Below are positions 56,309 to 64,000 of a stretch of 64,000 nt of DNA, piece after piece (the first letter of the stretch is position 1; each line of letters starts with the position of its first letter). Both the position numbers and the translations under genes were made by a program. The DNA is from Streptomyces cinerochromogenes (GTDB lineage Bacteria > Actinomycetota > Actinomycetes > Streptomycetales > Streptomycetaceae). The stretch covers positions 186,001-250,000 of the forward strand of contig NZ_BMRM01000009.1 in assembly GCF_014648635.1 (NCBI RefSeq), written 5' to 3'. The notes under the pieces are model-generated. The model worked only from the letters and a program-made list of their open reading frames with translations. It was not told the DNA's origin and made no database searches.

Positions 56309-57049
56309 ATGAACGCCACCCGTACCGGCCGCCCGGCCCTCACCCGCCCCGACGGCACCCCGCTGCGCGTCCTCGTCGTGGACGACGACCCCGACCTCGC
56401 GGAGGTGCTCACCGGCGCCCTGCGCTACGAGGGCTGGGAGGTGCGTGCGGCCGGCGACGGCGCCGCCGCCCTCACCGCCGCGCGCGAGCTGCTGCCCGAC
56501 GCCGTCGTGCTGGACGTGATGCTCCCGGACACCGACGGCTTCGCGGTGCTGCGCCGCCTGTACACGGTGCAGCCCCATGTGTGCGTGCTCTTCCTCACCG
56601 CCCGGGACGCCGTCGAGGACCGGATCGCCGGGATCACCGCGGGCGGCGACGACTACGTCACCAAGCCCTTCAGCCTGGAGGAGGTCGTCGCCCGGCTCCG
56701 GGGCCTGCTGCGCCGGGCCGGCATGGCCCGCATGCAGGAGGAGGGGCCCCGGCTGGTCGTGGGCGACCTGGTGATGGACGAGGACGCCCGTGAGGTGACC
56801 AGGGCCGGCGAGCTGATCGACCTCTCGCCGACCGAGTTCGAACTCCTCCGCTTCCTCATGCGCAACCCGCGCCGCGTGCTCAGCAAGGCCCAGATCCTCG
56901 ACCGGGTCTGGTCCTACGACTTCGGGGGCCGGGCCCACGTGGTCGAGCTGTACATCTCCTACCTGCGCAAGAAGGTCGACGCGGGCCGCGATCCCATGAT
57001 CCACACGGTGCGCGGCGCCGGCTACGTCCTGAAGCCGGTGACCAGGTGA
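56309..57049 (+). CDS. OmpR-family response regulator
   Basis: 246 aa from ATG 56309 (GGAAG upstream; ATG 56294 possible). Receiver domain with LRVLVVDDDPDLAEVL, phospho-acceptor Asp69 in VVLDVMLPDTDG, and Lys in DDYVTKPFSLEE. C-terminal winged helix (LSPTEFELLRFLMRNPRRVL, then VVELYISYLRKKVD and HTVRGAGYVLKP). Coupled to the kinase gene by a GTGA overlap. Its likely target is the divergent reductase/FMN operon. Confidence 0.95.
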   Translation: MNATRTGRPALTRPDGTPLRVLVVDDDPDLAEVLTGALRYEGWEVRAAGDGAAALTAARELLPDAVVLDVMLPDTDGFAVLRRLYTVQPHVCVLFLTARDAVEDRIAGITAGGDDYVTKPFSLEEVVARLRGLLRRAGMARMQEEGPRLVVGDLVMDEDAREVTRAGELIDLSPTEFELLRFLMRNPRRVLSKAQILDRVWSYDFGGRAHVVELYISYLRKKVDAGRDPMIHTVRGAGYVLKPVTR

Positions 57050-58554
57050 CCCGGCTCGCTTCCCGCGCCCCGCGGGCCCGCACCCTGCGGCCCCGTGCTC
57101 TGCGTCCCCGCACCCTGCGGGCCCGGCTCACCGTCGGGCTGGTGACGCTGCTGGCGGTGAGCTGCGCGGCCGTCGGCCTGGCGGCGGTCGTGGAACTGAA
57201 CGGCTTCCTCACCCAGCGCCTGGACGAACAGCTCACCCAGGTCGGCACCCGCTTTCCGGAGAGCCTGGAGCACGCGGGCCGGCCGCTCGGCGCCGACGAC
57301 CACGACGGCGACGAACACGGCGACACCCGCCGGATGGCCACCGGCACCTTCGGCGCCCGCCTGCTGAAGGGCACGGTCACTCACAAGGGCCTGATCCGCT
57401 CCGGCGACCCCGCCGCCGACCTGGACGTGGACCTGACCGCGCGGGACGCCGGCCGGCTGGCCCGGGTACCGGTCGACGGCCGGCCCCACACCGTCGAACT
57501 CTCCGCCCTGGACGACTACCGGGTCGTCGCCTCCTCCGGCCGCGACGGGGACGTGCTGATCGTCGGTCTGCCGCTGGAGCCGGTCCAGGCCACGGTCCAC
57601 CGCCTGGAACTGGTGGCCGGCATCGTCTTCGGCCTGGCCCTGGTCGTGACCGGGGTGGCCGGGGCCTGCTGGGTGCGCTGGTCGCTGCGACCGCTCAGCC
57701 GGGTCGCCGCCACCGCCACCCGGGTCAGCGAACTCCCGCTGGCCAGCGGCGCCGTCGCGCTGCCGCCACGGGCCCCGCAGCCCGACCCCCGCAGCGAGGT
57801 CGGCCGGATGGCGGCCGCCTTCAACCGCATGCTGGGCCACGTCGAGGACGCCCTGACCAAGCGCCACGCCAGCGAGGAGCGGCTGCGCCGCTTCGCCGCC
57901 GACGCCAGCCACGAACTGCGCACCCCGGTCGCCTCGATCCGCGGCCACGCCGAACTGGCCCTCCTGCACCCGGGCCCGGTGCCGCCGAAGGTGACCCGCG
58001 CCCTGGAACGCATCACGGCCGAGTCCGCCCGCATGGGCGAGATGGTCGACGACCTGCTCCTCCTGGCCCGCCTCGACGCGGGCCGCCCCCTGGAGCGCCG
58101 CCCGGTCGACCTGACCCACCTGGTCCTGGACGCGGTCACGGACGCCCGCGCGGCGGGCCCCGGCCACCGCTGGACCCTGGACCTGCCGGAAGAGCCGGTG
58201 ACGGTCCCGGGAGACGCGCACCGCCTCCACCAGGTGGTGGCCAACCTGTTGGCCAACGCACGTTGGCACACACCCGTGGGCACGGAGGTCACGGTGACCC
58301 TGGAGACCGACGGCGAGCAGGCCCGCCTCTCGGTCGCCGACGACGGCCCCGGCGTTCCCGCCGACGTCCGGCCCACCGTCTTCGAACGCTTCACCCGAGC
58401 CGAACACCGCCGCCGCCCGGACGCCTCCGGCGGTGGAGCGGGCCTGGGCCTGTCGATCGTGGCGGCGGTGGCGCAGGCGCACGGGGGGAGCATCGGGCTG
58501 GAGAGCCGGCCAGGGGCTACGACCTTCACGGTGACCCTGCCCCTGGCGCCCTGA
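57046..58554 (+). CDS. Membrane sensor histidine kinase
   Basis: 502 aa from GTG 57046. TM1 (LTVGLVTLLAVSCAAVGLAAV), an extracytoplasmic sensor of about 130 residues including an acidic/His stretch DDHDGDEHGD, TM2 (LVAGIVFGLALVVTGVAGAC), HAMP, HisKA with His289 in DASHELRTPVASIRG, and HATPase with NLLANARWHT, ADDGPGVP and GAGLGLSIVAAV. Partner of the preceding OmpR-type regulator. The His/Asp run could bind metal, which would fit a redox or iron role; that is inference. Confidence 0.93.
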   Translation: MTRLASRAPRARTLRPRALRPRTLRARLTVGLVTLLAVSCAAVGLAAVVELNGFLTQRLDEQLTQVGTRFPESLEHAGRPLGADDHDGDEHGDTRRMATGTFGARLLKGTVTHKGLIRSGDPAADLDVDLTARDAGRLARVPVDGRPHTVELSALDDYRVVASSGRDGDVLIVGLPLEPVQATVHRLELVAGIVFGLALVVTGVAGACWVRWSLRPLSRVAATATRVSELPLASGAVALPPRAPQPDPRSEVGRMAAAFNRMLGHVEDALTKRHASEERLRRFAADASHELRTPVASIRGHAELALLHPGPVPPKVTRALERITAESARMGEMVDDLLLLARLDAGRPLERRPVDLTHLVLDAVTDARAAGPGHRWTLDLPEEPVTVPGDAHRLHQVVANLLANARWHTPVGTEVTVTLETDGEQARLSVADDGPGVPADVRPTVFERFTRAEHRRRPDASGGGAGLGLSIVAAVAQAHGGSIGLESRPGATTFTVTLPLAP

Positions 58555-58610
58555 CGGACCCGTCCCGGGGGTGCGGACAGGGGCTGACCGGCTGACCGGC
58601 TGTCCGGCTG

Positions 58611-59315
58611 TCAGTAGCGGGTGACCGCCGTCGCCCCGGTCTCCGTGCCGATGGCGATGTGCGGCTTCTGGGACGGGCGCGCCCAGGCGAGGATCCGCCG
58701 CATGTCGTCCGCCGGCACCGACACGCAGCCGGCCGTCGCCGCCCGGCCGTTGACGTGCAGGAAGATCCCGGCACCGCGTCCCCGCACGGGCCGGTCGTAG
58801 TTGAATCCGATGACGAGGGCGTACGCGTACTGCTCCCGGAAGTCCACGAGGTGCTCGGACTCGGCGGCGCGGCAGTCGGCGGGCAGGGGGTCGGTCCAGC
58901 GGTTGTACGAGCGGGAGTCGTTGTCCTGGCACCACCAGGAACTGTCCTTGACGGCGCGGTACTCGACCGCCGTGCCGGTCGGCGCCGGTTCGGTCCCGAA
59001 GCCGAAGGGGAGGTCGTACAGCCCGGTCGGGGTCGTGTTGGTGCCCTGCACGCGGGTGTCGCCGTCCACCAGGCCGCCCGCCCCGAACCGGGCCGGAGCG
59101 GATCCTGCCCGGACCCACTCCCCGTCCCGCAGGTCCCACCAGCTGACCGTGCCCGTCGTGGCCTTGGTGTCCGGCGCCTGGGCGACGATCAGCTGGCCGC
59201 CGCCGCCCGTGTCCGCCAGGCTCGCGGGCAGCGGCTCCGGGCCCGCGCCGGGTGCGGCGCCGAGCAGGGCGAGGGAGCAGACGGAGACGAGGGCGAGGAC
59301 CACACCGGGGCGCAT
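58611..59315 (-). CDS. Secreted L,D-transpeptidase-family (YkuD-like) protein
   Basis: 234 aa. Signal peptide (VVLALVSVCSLALLGAAPGAG). The catalytic motif HVNGRAATAGCVSVP, with Cys197 and upstream His, matches the YkuD HxxxxxxxxxGCV pattern. The N-terminal part (QLIVAQAPDTKATTGTVSWW, then TPTGLYDLPFGFG) also fits. Members cross-link peptidoglycan stem peptides or act on other wall bonds. Four residues separate its start from the preceding PNPOx-type gene, so the two are cotranscribed. Confidence 0.85.
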   Translation of the reverse strand: MRPGVVLALVSVCSLALLGAAPGAGPEPLPASLADTGGGGQLIVAQAPDTKATTGTVSWWDLRDGEWVRAGSAPARFGAGGLVDGDTRVQGTNTTPTGLYDLPFGFGTEPAPTGTAVEYRAVKDSSWWCQDNDSRSYNRWTDPLPADCRAAESEHLVDFREQYAYALVIGFNYDRPVRGRGAGIFLHVNGRAATAGCVSVPADDMRRILAWARPSQKPHIAIGTETGATAVTRY

Positions 59316-59318
59316 GGC

Positions 59319-59906
59319 TCAGACGGTAGAGGGCGGCAGCGGCAACGGCAGCCCGGGCAGTCCGTCCAGGCTGGTCGCGACGTGCTCCTTCTTGGTGAAG
59401 TAGGCGTTCAGTGAGGCGTCGTCCTCGCGGGCGAAGCGCTTGCCGTGCAGATCGCGGTCCGCCTCGTACGCCATGTGGGGGACGGCGTATCCGCAGGTGT
59501 CCCGGACCAGCTCCGCGTGGACGAGGATGACCGCGCGCAGCCCGTGCCGGCTCGTGTCGATGTCCGGGAAGCGGGTGAGCAGTTCCGGGAAGCGCGGGTC
59601 GTCGCGGAAGACCGGCTCGCCCCGGCCGTGGACGCGCACGATGGTGGGCGGACCCTGGAAGGCGCACCACATCAGGGTGATCCGCCCGTTCTCCCTGAGG
59701 TGGGCGATGGTCTCGGCGTTGGACCCGGCGAAGTCCAGGTAGGCCAGGGTGAGTTCGTCCAGCACGGCGAACGAGCCCCTGAGGCCCTTGGGGGAGAGGT
59801 TGACCGTGCCGTCGCCCGAGAGCGGGGCGGTCGCGGTGAAGAAGAGGGGCTGTTCCTCGATGAACGTGCGCAGCCTGCCGTCTATGCGGTCATAGGTCTT
59901 TCCCAT
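59319..59906 (-). CDS. Pyridoxamine 5'-phosphate oxidase-family (split-barrel flavin) protein
   Basis: 195 aa from ATG 59906. Split-barrel features: IEEQPLFFTATAPLSGDGTV, NLSPKGLRGSFAVLDELTLA, YLDFAGSNAETIAHLRENGR, ITLMWCAFQGPPTIVRVHGRG. This subgroup binds FMN or F420 and reduces or binds small molecules; it is not the PdxH enzyme, whose C-terminal signature is absent. A role is not evident from the neighbouring L,D-transpeptidase gene. Confidence 0.85.
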   Translation of the reverse strand: MGKTYDRIDGRLRTFIEEQPLFFTATAPLSGDGTVNLSPKGLRGSFAVLDELTLAYLDFAGSNAETIAHLRENGRITLMWCAFQGPPTIVRVHGRGEPVFRDDPRFPELLTRFPDIDTSRHGLRAVILVHAELVRDTCGYAVPHMAYEADRDLHGKRFAREDDASLNAYFTKKEHVATSLDGLPGLPLPLPPSTV

Positions 59907-60023
59907 GCCTGAGCATTATCGGGGCAACTGCTTCGCCTGTCTAAGTAATTGCCGGATCCGGCCGACACCGGATCCGGCGGTCGCGCTGCCCGTCACCCGA
60001 ACCGGCCGCGGCTGCCCGTCACC

Positions 60024-60905
60024 TCACTTGGTGAGCGTGCAGGCGGCCAGGGAGTCCAGGCCCGTCGGCTTGGCCGAGGTGCGGCCGATGGAGAGGGCGA
60101 TGCGGTCGATGGTCGAGGCCCGCTTGTCCTTGAGGGGGCCGAGGATGGCGTTGTCGACGAAGTTGGGGCCGCCCTGGCCGACCGTGTCCTTGAGCCGCTT
60201 GTCGGCTTCCTGGATCTGGGTCTGGAGGAGGGCGAGGTTGCGGTCGACCTCGGCCTTCGCGGAGGCGGGGACGGCGGGCAGCTGCGAGGCGACGTCCGGG
60301 CAGGTGATCGTGCCGGCCCCACTGTTCCCGCCGGCCGCGGAGCCGGCGCCCGCGTTCGCCTTTCCGCCCGCGTTCGCGTTCCCACCGGCGTTGGCGTTCC
60401 CGCCCGCCGCAGAACCGGCGCCCGCGTTCGCGTTGCCTCCTCCGTTCGCGTTGCCTCCTCCGTTCAGCGTGCAGGGCGCCAGCGCGTCCAGGCCGGTCGG
60501 CTTGGCCGCCGTACGGCCGATCGCCGTGGCGATGCGGTTGACGGTGGACACGCGCTTGTCCTTGAGGGGGCCGAGGATGGCGTTGTCGACGAAGTTCGGG
60601 CCGCCCTGGCCGACCGTGTCCTTGAGCCGCTTGTCGGCTTCCTGGATCTGGGTCTGGAGGAGGGCGAGGTTGCGGTCGACCTCGGCCTTCGCGGAGGCGG
60701 GGACGGCGGGCAGCCGTGAGGCGACGTCCGGGCAGGTGATCGTGCCGGTGGCGGCCAGGGTGCGGGCGCCGGTCGCGCCGTCGCTCTTGGCCGGGGTGCC
60801 GGCGAGGGCGGAGCCGGCGATCACCGCGCCGGACAGCACCACGGCGGCGGCGCCGCCGATGACCGCCACGCGGCGCTGGTTGTACTTCGGAAGAGCCCTG
60901 GACAT
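60024..60905 (-). CDS. Secreted protein with two near-identical 94-residue domains
   Basis: 293 aa. Signal peptide (VAVIGGAAAVVLSGAVIAGSALA). Domain 1 (residues 54-147) and domain 2 (198-291) differ at only about nine positions. Each starts GTITCPDVAS, ends ACTL or PCTL with two Cys, and has a helical core (KAEVDRNLALLQTQIQEADK). The linker (148-197) is repeats of GGNANAGG. No family recognised; the Cys pair suggests one disulfide per domain outside the cell. Stand-alone gene, 171 bp divergent from argG. Confidence 0.85.
   Translation of the reverse strand: MSRALPKYNQRRVAVIGGAAAVVLSGAVIAGSALAGTPAKSDGATGARTLAATGTITCPDVASRLPAVPASAKAEVDRNLALLQTQIQEADKRLKDTVGQGGPNFVDNAILGPLKDKRVSTVNRIATAIGRTAAKPTGLDALAPCTLNGGGNANGGGNANAGAGSAAGGNANAGGNANAGGKANAGAGSAAGGNSGAGTITCPDVASQLPAVPASAKAEVDRNLALLQTQIQEADKRLKDTVGQGGPNFVDNAILGPLKDKRASTIDRIALSIGRTSAKPTGLDSLAACTLTK
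60033..60746. repeat. Intragenic domain duplication
   Basis: 60033-60314 and 60465-60746 encode the two about 90%-identical domains of the secreted protein, with long stretches of identical DNA. The spacer between is Asn/Gly/Ala-coding low-complexity DNA. Confidence 0.85.
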
Positions 60906-61011
60906 GCGAATGCCTCACTCGGATCGGGGGTGTCGTCGTCGGACGAACGCGGCGCCTGCGTCCGGTCAGAGGTACGGGAAAGCGGTTGCGGACGTTCAAC
61001 CGAAAGGGAGA

Positions 61012-61060
61012 TTGACGAATCATGCAGAGTTCTGCATACTCATGCATGTCAGCGAATGCA
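61012..61060 (+). promoter_or_regulatory. argG promoter with two ARG boxes
   Basis: TTGACG (61012-61017), 17-nt spacer, CATACT (61035-61040). Box 1 contains TGCAGA-GT-TCTGCA (61023-61036). Box 2 is ATGCATG...ATGCA (61042-61060). The pair covers the promoter, as expected for ArgR repression. Confidence 0.75.
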
Positions 61061-61076
61061 CTGTGAGGAGAAACCC

Positions 61077-62279
61077 GTGACCGAGCGCGTCGTACTCGCC
61101 TACTCAGGCGGTCTGGACACCTCCGTCGCCATCGGCTGGATCGCCGAGGAGACGGGCGCCGAGGTCATCGCCGTTGCGGTCGACGTCGGCCAGGGCGGCG
61201 AGGACCTGGACGTCATCCGCAAGCGCGCCCTCGCGTGCGGCGCCGTCGAGGCCGAGGTCGCGGACGCCAAGGACGAGTTCGCCGACGAGTACTGCCTCCC
61301 GGCGATCAAGGCCAACGCCCTCTACATGGACCGGTACCCGCTGGTCTCCGCGCTCTCCCGGCCGACGATCGTCAAGCACCTCGTCGCCGCCGCCAAGAAG
61401 CACGGCGCCACCACGGTCGCCCACGGCTGCACCGGCAAGGGCAACGACCAGGTCCGCTTCGAGGCCGGCATCGTCGCCCTCGCCCCCGACCTGAAGTGCA
61501 TCGCCCCGGTCCGCGACTACGCGATGACCCGGGACAAGGCGATCGCCTTCTGCGAGGAGAAGCAGCTCCCGATCGCCACCACCAAGAAGTCCCCGTACTC
61601 CATCGACCAGAACGTCTTCGGGCGCGCCGTCGAGACGGGCTTCCTGGAGGACATCTGGAACGCCCCGATCGAGGACATCTACGAGTACACCTCCAACCCG
61701 GCCGTCGCGCGCGAGGCCGACGAGGTGGTCATCACCTTCAAGGAGGGCGTCCCGGTCGCCATCGACGGCAAGCCCGTCACCGTCCTGCAGGCCATCCAGC
61801 AGCTCAACGAGCGTGCCGGCGCCCAGGGCATCGGCCGGATCGACATGGTCGAGGACCGCCTGGTCGGCATCAAGTCCCGCGAGGTCTACGAGGCCCCCGG
61901 CGCGATCGCCCTGATCACCGCCCACCAGGAGCTGGAGAACGTCACCGTCGAGCGCGAGCTGGCCCGCTACAAGCGGCAGGTCGAGCAGCGCTGGGGCGAG
62001 CTGGTCTACGACGGCCAGTGGTTCTCCCCGCTCAAGCGCGCCCTGGACGGCTTCATCAACGAGGCCAACCAGCACGTCTCCGGCGACATCCGGATGACCC
62101 TGCACGGCGGCCGCGCGGTCGTCACCGGCCGGCGCTCGCAGGAGTCGCTGTACGACTTCAACCTCGCCACCTACGACACCGGCGACACCTTCGACCAGTC
62201 GGCGGCCAAGGGCTTCATCGACATCTACAGCCTGTCGTCGAAGATCGCCGCGCGGCGTGATCTGGCAGGCGGAGCCTGA
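61077..62279 (+). CDS. argG: Argininosuccinate synthase
   Basis: 400 aa from GTG 61077 with GAGGAG 7-12 nt upstream. ATP-pyrophosphatase P-loop LAYSGGLDTSVAIGW, then AHGCTGKGNDQVRFE and KKSPYSIDQNVFGRAVE. It joins citrulline and aspartate. Located beside argH and under its own ARG-box promoter, separate from argCJBDR. In S. coelicolor, as I recall, argG lies far from argH, so the argGH pairing is a difference in this strain. Confidence 0.97.
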   Translation: MTERVVLAYSGGLDTSVAIGWIAEETGAEVIAVAVDVGQGGEDLDVIRKRALACGAVEAEVADAKDEFADEYCLPAIKANALYMDRYPLVSALSRPTIVKHLVAAAKKHGATTVAHGCTGKGNDQVRFEAGIVALAPDLKCIAPVRDYAMTRDKAIAFCEEKQLPIATTKKSPYSIDQNVFGRAVETGFLEDIWNAPIEDIYEYTSNPAVAREADEVVITFKEGVPVAIDGKPVTVLQAIQQLNERAGAQGIGRIDMVEDRLVGIKSREVYEAPGAIALITAHQELENVTVERELARYKRQVEQRWGELVYDGQWFSPLKRALDGFINEANQHVSGDIRMTLHGGRAVVTGRRSQESLYDFNLATYDTGDTFDQSAAKGFIDIYSLSSKIAARRDLAGGA

Positions 62280-62331
62280 CGCAGACCTGGCGCAACCCGC
62301 CCGGGTCACCTCACGCGCATCAGCCTGACAG

Positions 62332-62363
62332 CCGCCTCCCCGCCTGGAAACGTGGGGAGGCGG
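62332..62363 (+). terminator. Hairpin between argG and argH
   Basis: Perfect 10-bp stem CCGCCTCCCC/GGGGAGGCGG with 12-nt loop, 53 nt after argG and 34 nt before argH. No T-run. Confidence 0.65.
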
Positions 62364-62396
62364 TGGCACATCCGAACCCTCTCTAGGAGCAACGCA

Positions 62397-63830
62397 GTGA
62401 GCAGCAACACCGGTGACGTACGGCTCTGGGGCGGCCGTTTCGCCGACGGTCCGGCCGAGGCCCTGGCGAAGCTGTCCGCGTCCGTCCACTTCGACTGGCG
62501 GCTCGCCCCCTACGACATCGCCGGCTCGCGTGCCCACGCGCGCGTGCTGCACAAGGCGGGGCTGCTCACCGAGGACGAGCTGCAGCGCATGACCGCCGGA
62601 CTCGACCGGCTCGAAGCCGACGTCGCCGCCGGCACCTTCGTGGGCACGATCGCCGACGAGGACGTGCACACCGCCCTGGAGCGCGGCCTGCTGGAGCGGC
62701 TCGGCCCCGACCTGGGCGGCAAGCTCCGCGCCGGCCGGTCCCGCAACGACCAGGTCGCCACCCTGTTCCGGATGTACCTGCGCGACCACGCCCGGATCAT
62801 CGGCGGCCTGATCGCCGACCTCCAGGACGCCCTGATCGGCCTGGCCGAGGCCCACCCGGACGTGGCGATGCCCGGCCGCACCCACCTCCAGCACGCCCAG
62901 CCGGTGCTCTTCGCCCACCACGTCCTGGCCCACGTCCAGTCCCTGTCCCGGGACGCGGAGCGCCTGCGCCAGTGGGACGACCGTACGGCGGTCTCCCCCT
63001 ACGGCTCCGGCGCCCTCGCGGGCTCCTCCCTGGGCCTGGACCCGGAGGCGGTGGCCGAGGACCTCGGCTTTGAACACGGCAGCGTCGGCAACTCCATCGA
63101 CGGCACGGCCTCCCGGGACTTCGTCGCCGAGTTCGCCTTCATCACCGCGATGATCGGCGTGAACCTGTCCCGGATCGCCGAGGAGATCATCATCTGGAAC
63201 ACGAAGGAGTTCTCCTTCGTCACCCTCCACGACGCCTTCTCCACCGGCTCCTCGATCATGCCGCAGAAGAAGAACCCGGACATCGCCGAACTGGCCCGGG
63301 GCAAGAGCGGCCGCCTGATCGGCAACCTGACCGGGCTCCTGGCCACCCTCAAGGCCCTGCCCCTCGCCTACAACCGCGACCTCCAGGAGGACAAGGAGCC
63401 GGTCTTCGACTCCTGCGACCAGCTGGAGGTCCTGCTCCCCGCCTTCACCGGCATGATCGCCACCCTCACCGTCCACCGCGAGCGCATGGAGGAGCTGGCC
63501 CCGGCCGGCTTCTCGCTCGCCACCGACATCGCCGAGTGGCTGGTCAAGCAGGGCGTGCCGTTCCGCGTGGCGCACGAGGTCGCGGGGGAGTGCGTCAAGG
63601 TCGCCGAGGCCGAGGGCAAGGAGCTGGACGAGCTCACGGACGAGCAGTTCGCGAAGATCTCCGCCCACCTCACCCCGGAGGTCCGCACCGTCCTCAGCGT
63701 GCCCGGCGCCCTCGCCTCCCGCAACGGCCGGGGCGGCACGGCCCCGAGCGCGGTCGCGGTCCAGCTGGCGGAGGTGAAGGCGGACGTGGCGGCCCAGCAC
63801 GCGTGGGCGGACGCGAAGAGGAAGGGCTGA
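62397..63830 (+). CDS. argH: Argininosuccinate lyase
   Basis: 477 aa from GTG 62397 (AGGAG 8 nt upstream). Fumarase/aspartase superfamily: LWGGRFADGPAEALAKLSAS, the signature loop GSSIMPQKKNPDIAEL with the catalytic Ser, and TSNDQ-type element AGRSRNDQVATLFRMYLR. It splits argininosuccinate to arginine and fumarate, the last step of the pathway. Last gene of the argGH pair, though a hairpin lies between them. Confidence 0.97.
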   Translation: MSSNTGDVRLWGGRFADGPAEALAKLSASVHFDWRLAPYDIAGSRAHARVLHKAGLLTEDELQRMTAGLDRLEADVAAGTFVGTIADEDVHTALERGLLERLGPDLGGKLRAGRSRNDQVATLFRMYLRDHARIIGGLIADLQDALIGLAEAHPDVAMPGRTHLQHAQPVLFAHHVLAHVQSLSRDAERLRQWDDRTAVSPYGSGALAGSSLGLDPEAVAEDLGFEHGSVGNSIDGTASRDFVAEFAFITAMIGVNLSRIAEEIIIWNTKEFSFVTLHDAFSTGSSIMPQKKNPDIAELARGKSGRLIGNLTGLLATLKALPLAYNRDLQEDKEPVFDSCDQLEVLLPAFTGMIATLTVHRERMEELAPAGFSLATDIAEWLVKQGVPFRVAHEVAGECVKVAEAEGKELDELTDEQFAKISAHLTPEVRTVLSVPGALASRNGRGGTAPSAVAVQLAEVKADVAAQHAWADAKRKG

Positions 63831-63835
63831 GCCGG

Positions 63836-63895
63836 GGCGCCCCGTCAGGGGCGCGGGGAACCGCGCGACGAGCCACGAGGAACCCGCAGCCGCCA
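63836..63895. repeat. Streptomyces-type interspersed GC-rich repeat after argH
   Basis: GGGGCGCCCCGTCAGGGGCG followed by CGGGGAACCGCGCGACGAGC and CCACGAGGAACCCGCAGCCG. I recognise this as a common intergenic repeat of Streptomyces genomes; the first part can fold and may terminate argH transcription. The rest to 63990 shows no gene. Confidence 0.6.
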
Positions 63896-63990
63896 CCACG
63901 CCGCACGAACCGGGTTCTCGGGCGGACCCGAAGGTCATCACGGGTTACGTTGGTCGAAGCCCTCACGGAGTCGACCCGACGGAGCCCGCG

Positions 63991-64000
63991 ATGCCCTTCG
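63991..64000 (+). CDS. Possible start of a further gene (cut by window edge)
   Basis: ATGCCCTTCG with GGAG 8-11 nt upstream (63981-63984) could be the first codons (Met-Pro-Phe) of a plus-strand gene. Only ten bases are visible, so product cannot be given. Confidence 0.25.

Overview
The window is high-GC (about 70% or more) chromosomal DNA of a Streptomyces. Signs are GC-rich third codon positions, many GTG starts, GTGA/ATGA stop-start overlaps, and very rare TTA codons. The gene order infC-rpmI-rplT, TrmH-type methylase, histidine kinase, pheS-pheT, argCJBDR matches what I remember of the S. coelicolor SCO1570-SCO1616 region. That comparison is from memory, not from a search. I saw no tRNA, rRNA, CRISPR array, transposase or prophage.

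Layout. 1-3.2 kb: a TDT-family exporter (cut by the left edge), a divergent LysR regulator, an APH-fold kinase and a PuuD-like hydrolase. 3.3-8.9 kb: a FadR-type regulator divergent from a glutamine-synthetase-like gene, an aldehyde dehydrogenase and an SDR. Together with the PuuD-like hydrolase these look like a gamma-glutamylation route for an amine, probably ethanolamine, and two matching operators tie them together. 9.1-14.4 kb: a Pro-rich membrane protein translationally coupled to a mycosin protease, a beta-lactamase-fold protein, an SseB-like protein and a DUF1844 protein. 14.4-16.2 kb: infC-rpmI-rplT behind a long leader with a U-tract attenuator. 16.4-25.9 kb: TrmH-type methylase, PAS kinase with a TTA codon, pheST, a PP2C phosphatase, an NsdA-like TPR regulator, a NUDIX hydrolase and a small coiled-coil membrane protein. 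26-32.7 kb: 3-hydroxybutyryl-CoA dehydrogenase, a Tat-exported glycosidase, a DMT transporter facing a MocR regulator, and small enzymes.

32.8-41.8 kb: a secreted arabinofuranosidase, a carboxymuconolactone decarboxylase-like gene with a MerR-type promoter, a cysteine desulfurase facing a CGNR zinc-finger protein across a 16-bp-arm palindrome, and a YfhO/GT2/GtrA envelope-glycosylation operon. 41.8-46.7 kb: argCJBDR under ARG boxes. 46.7-48.1 kb: a sigma factor with its zinc-type anti-sigma factor. 48.1-51.1 kb: a minus-strand unit of a tiny His/Gly/Asp-rich peptide, a strong hairpin, an ABC exporter and a kinase-fold protein. This is the best candidate for an undescribed system. 51.2-58.6 kb: an extracytoplasmic flavin electron-transfer locus (two membrane reductases, two FMN-binding proteins, ApbE) divergent from an OmpR-type two-component system. 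58.6-60.9 kb: an L,D-transpeptidase, a PNPOx-fold protein and a secreted protein with two near-identical domains. 61-63.8 kb: argG and argH, then a Streptomyces-type interspersed repeat and the possible start of another gene.

Both arginine loci carry ARG-box-like sequences on their promoters, consistent with control by the ArgR encoded at the end of argCJBDR.
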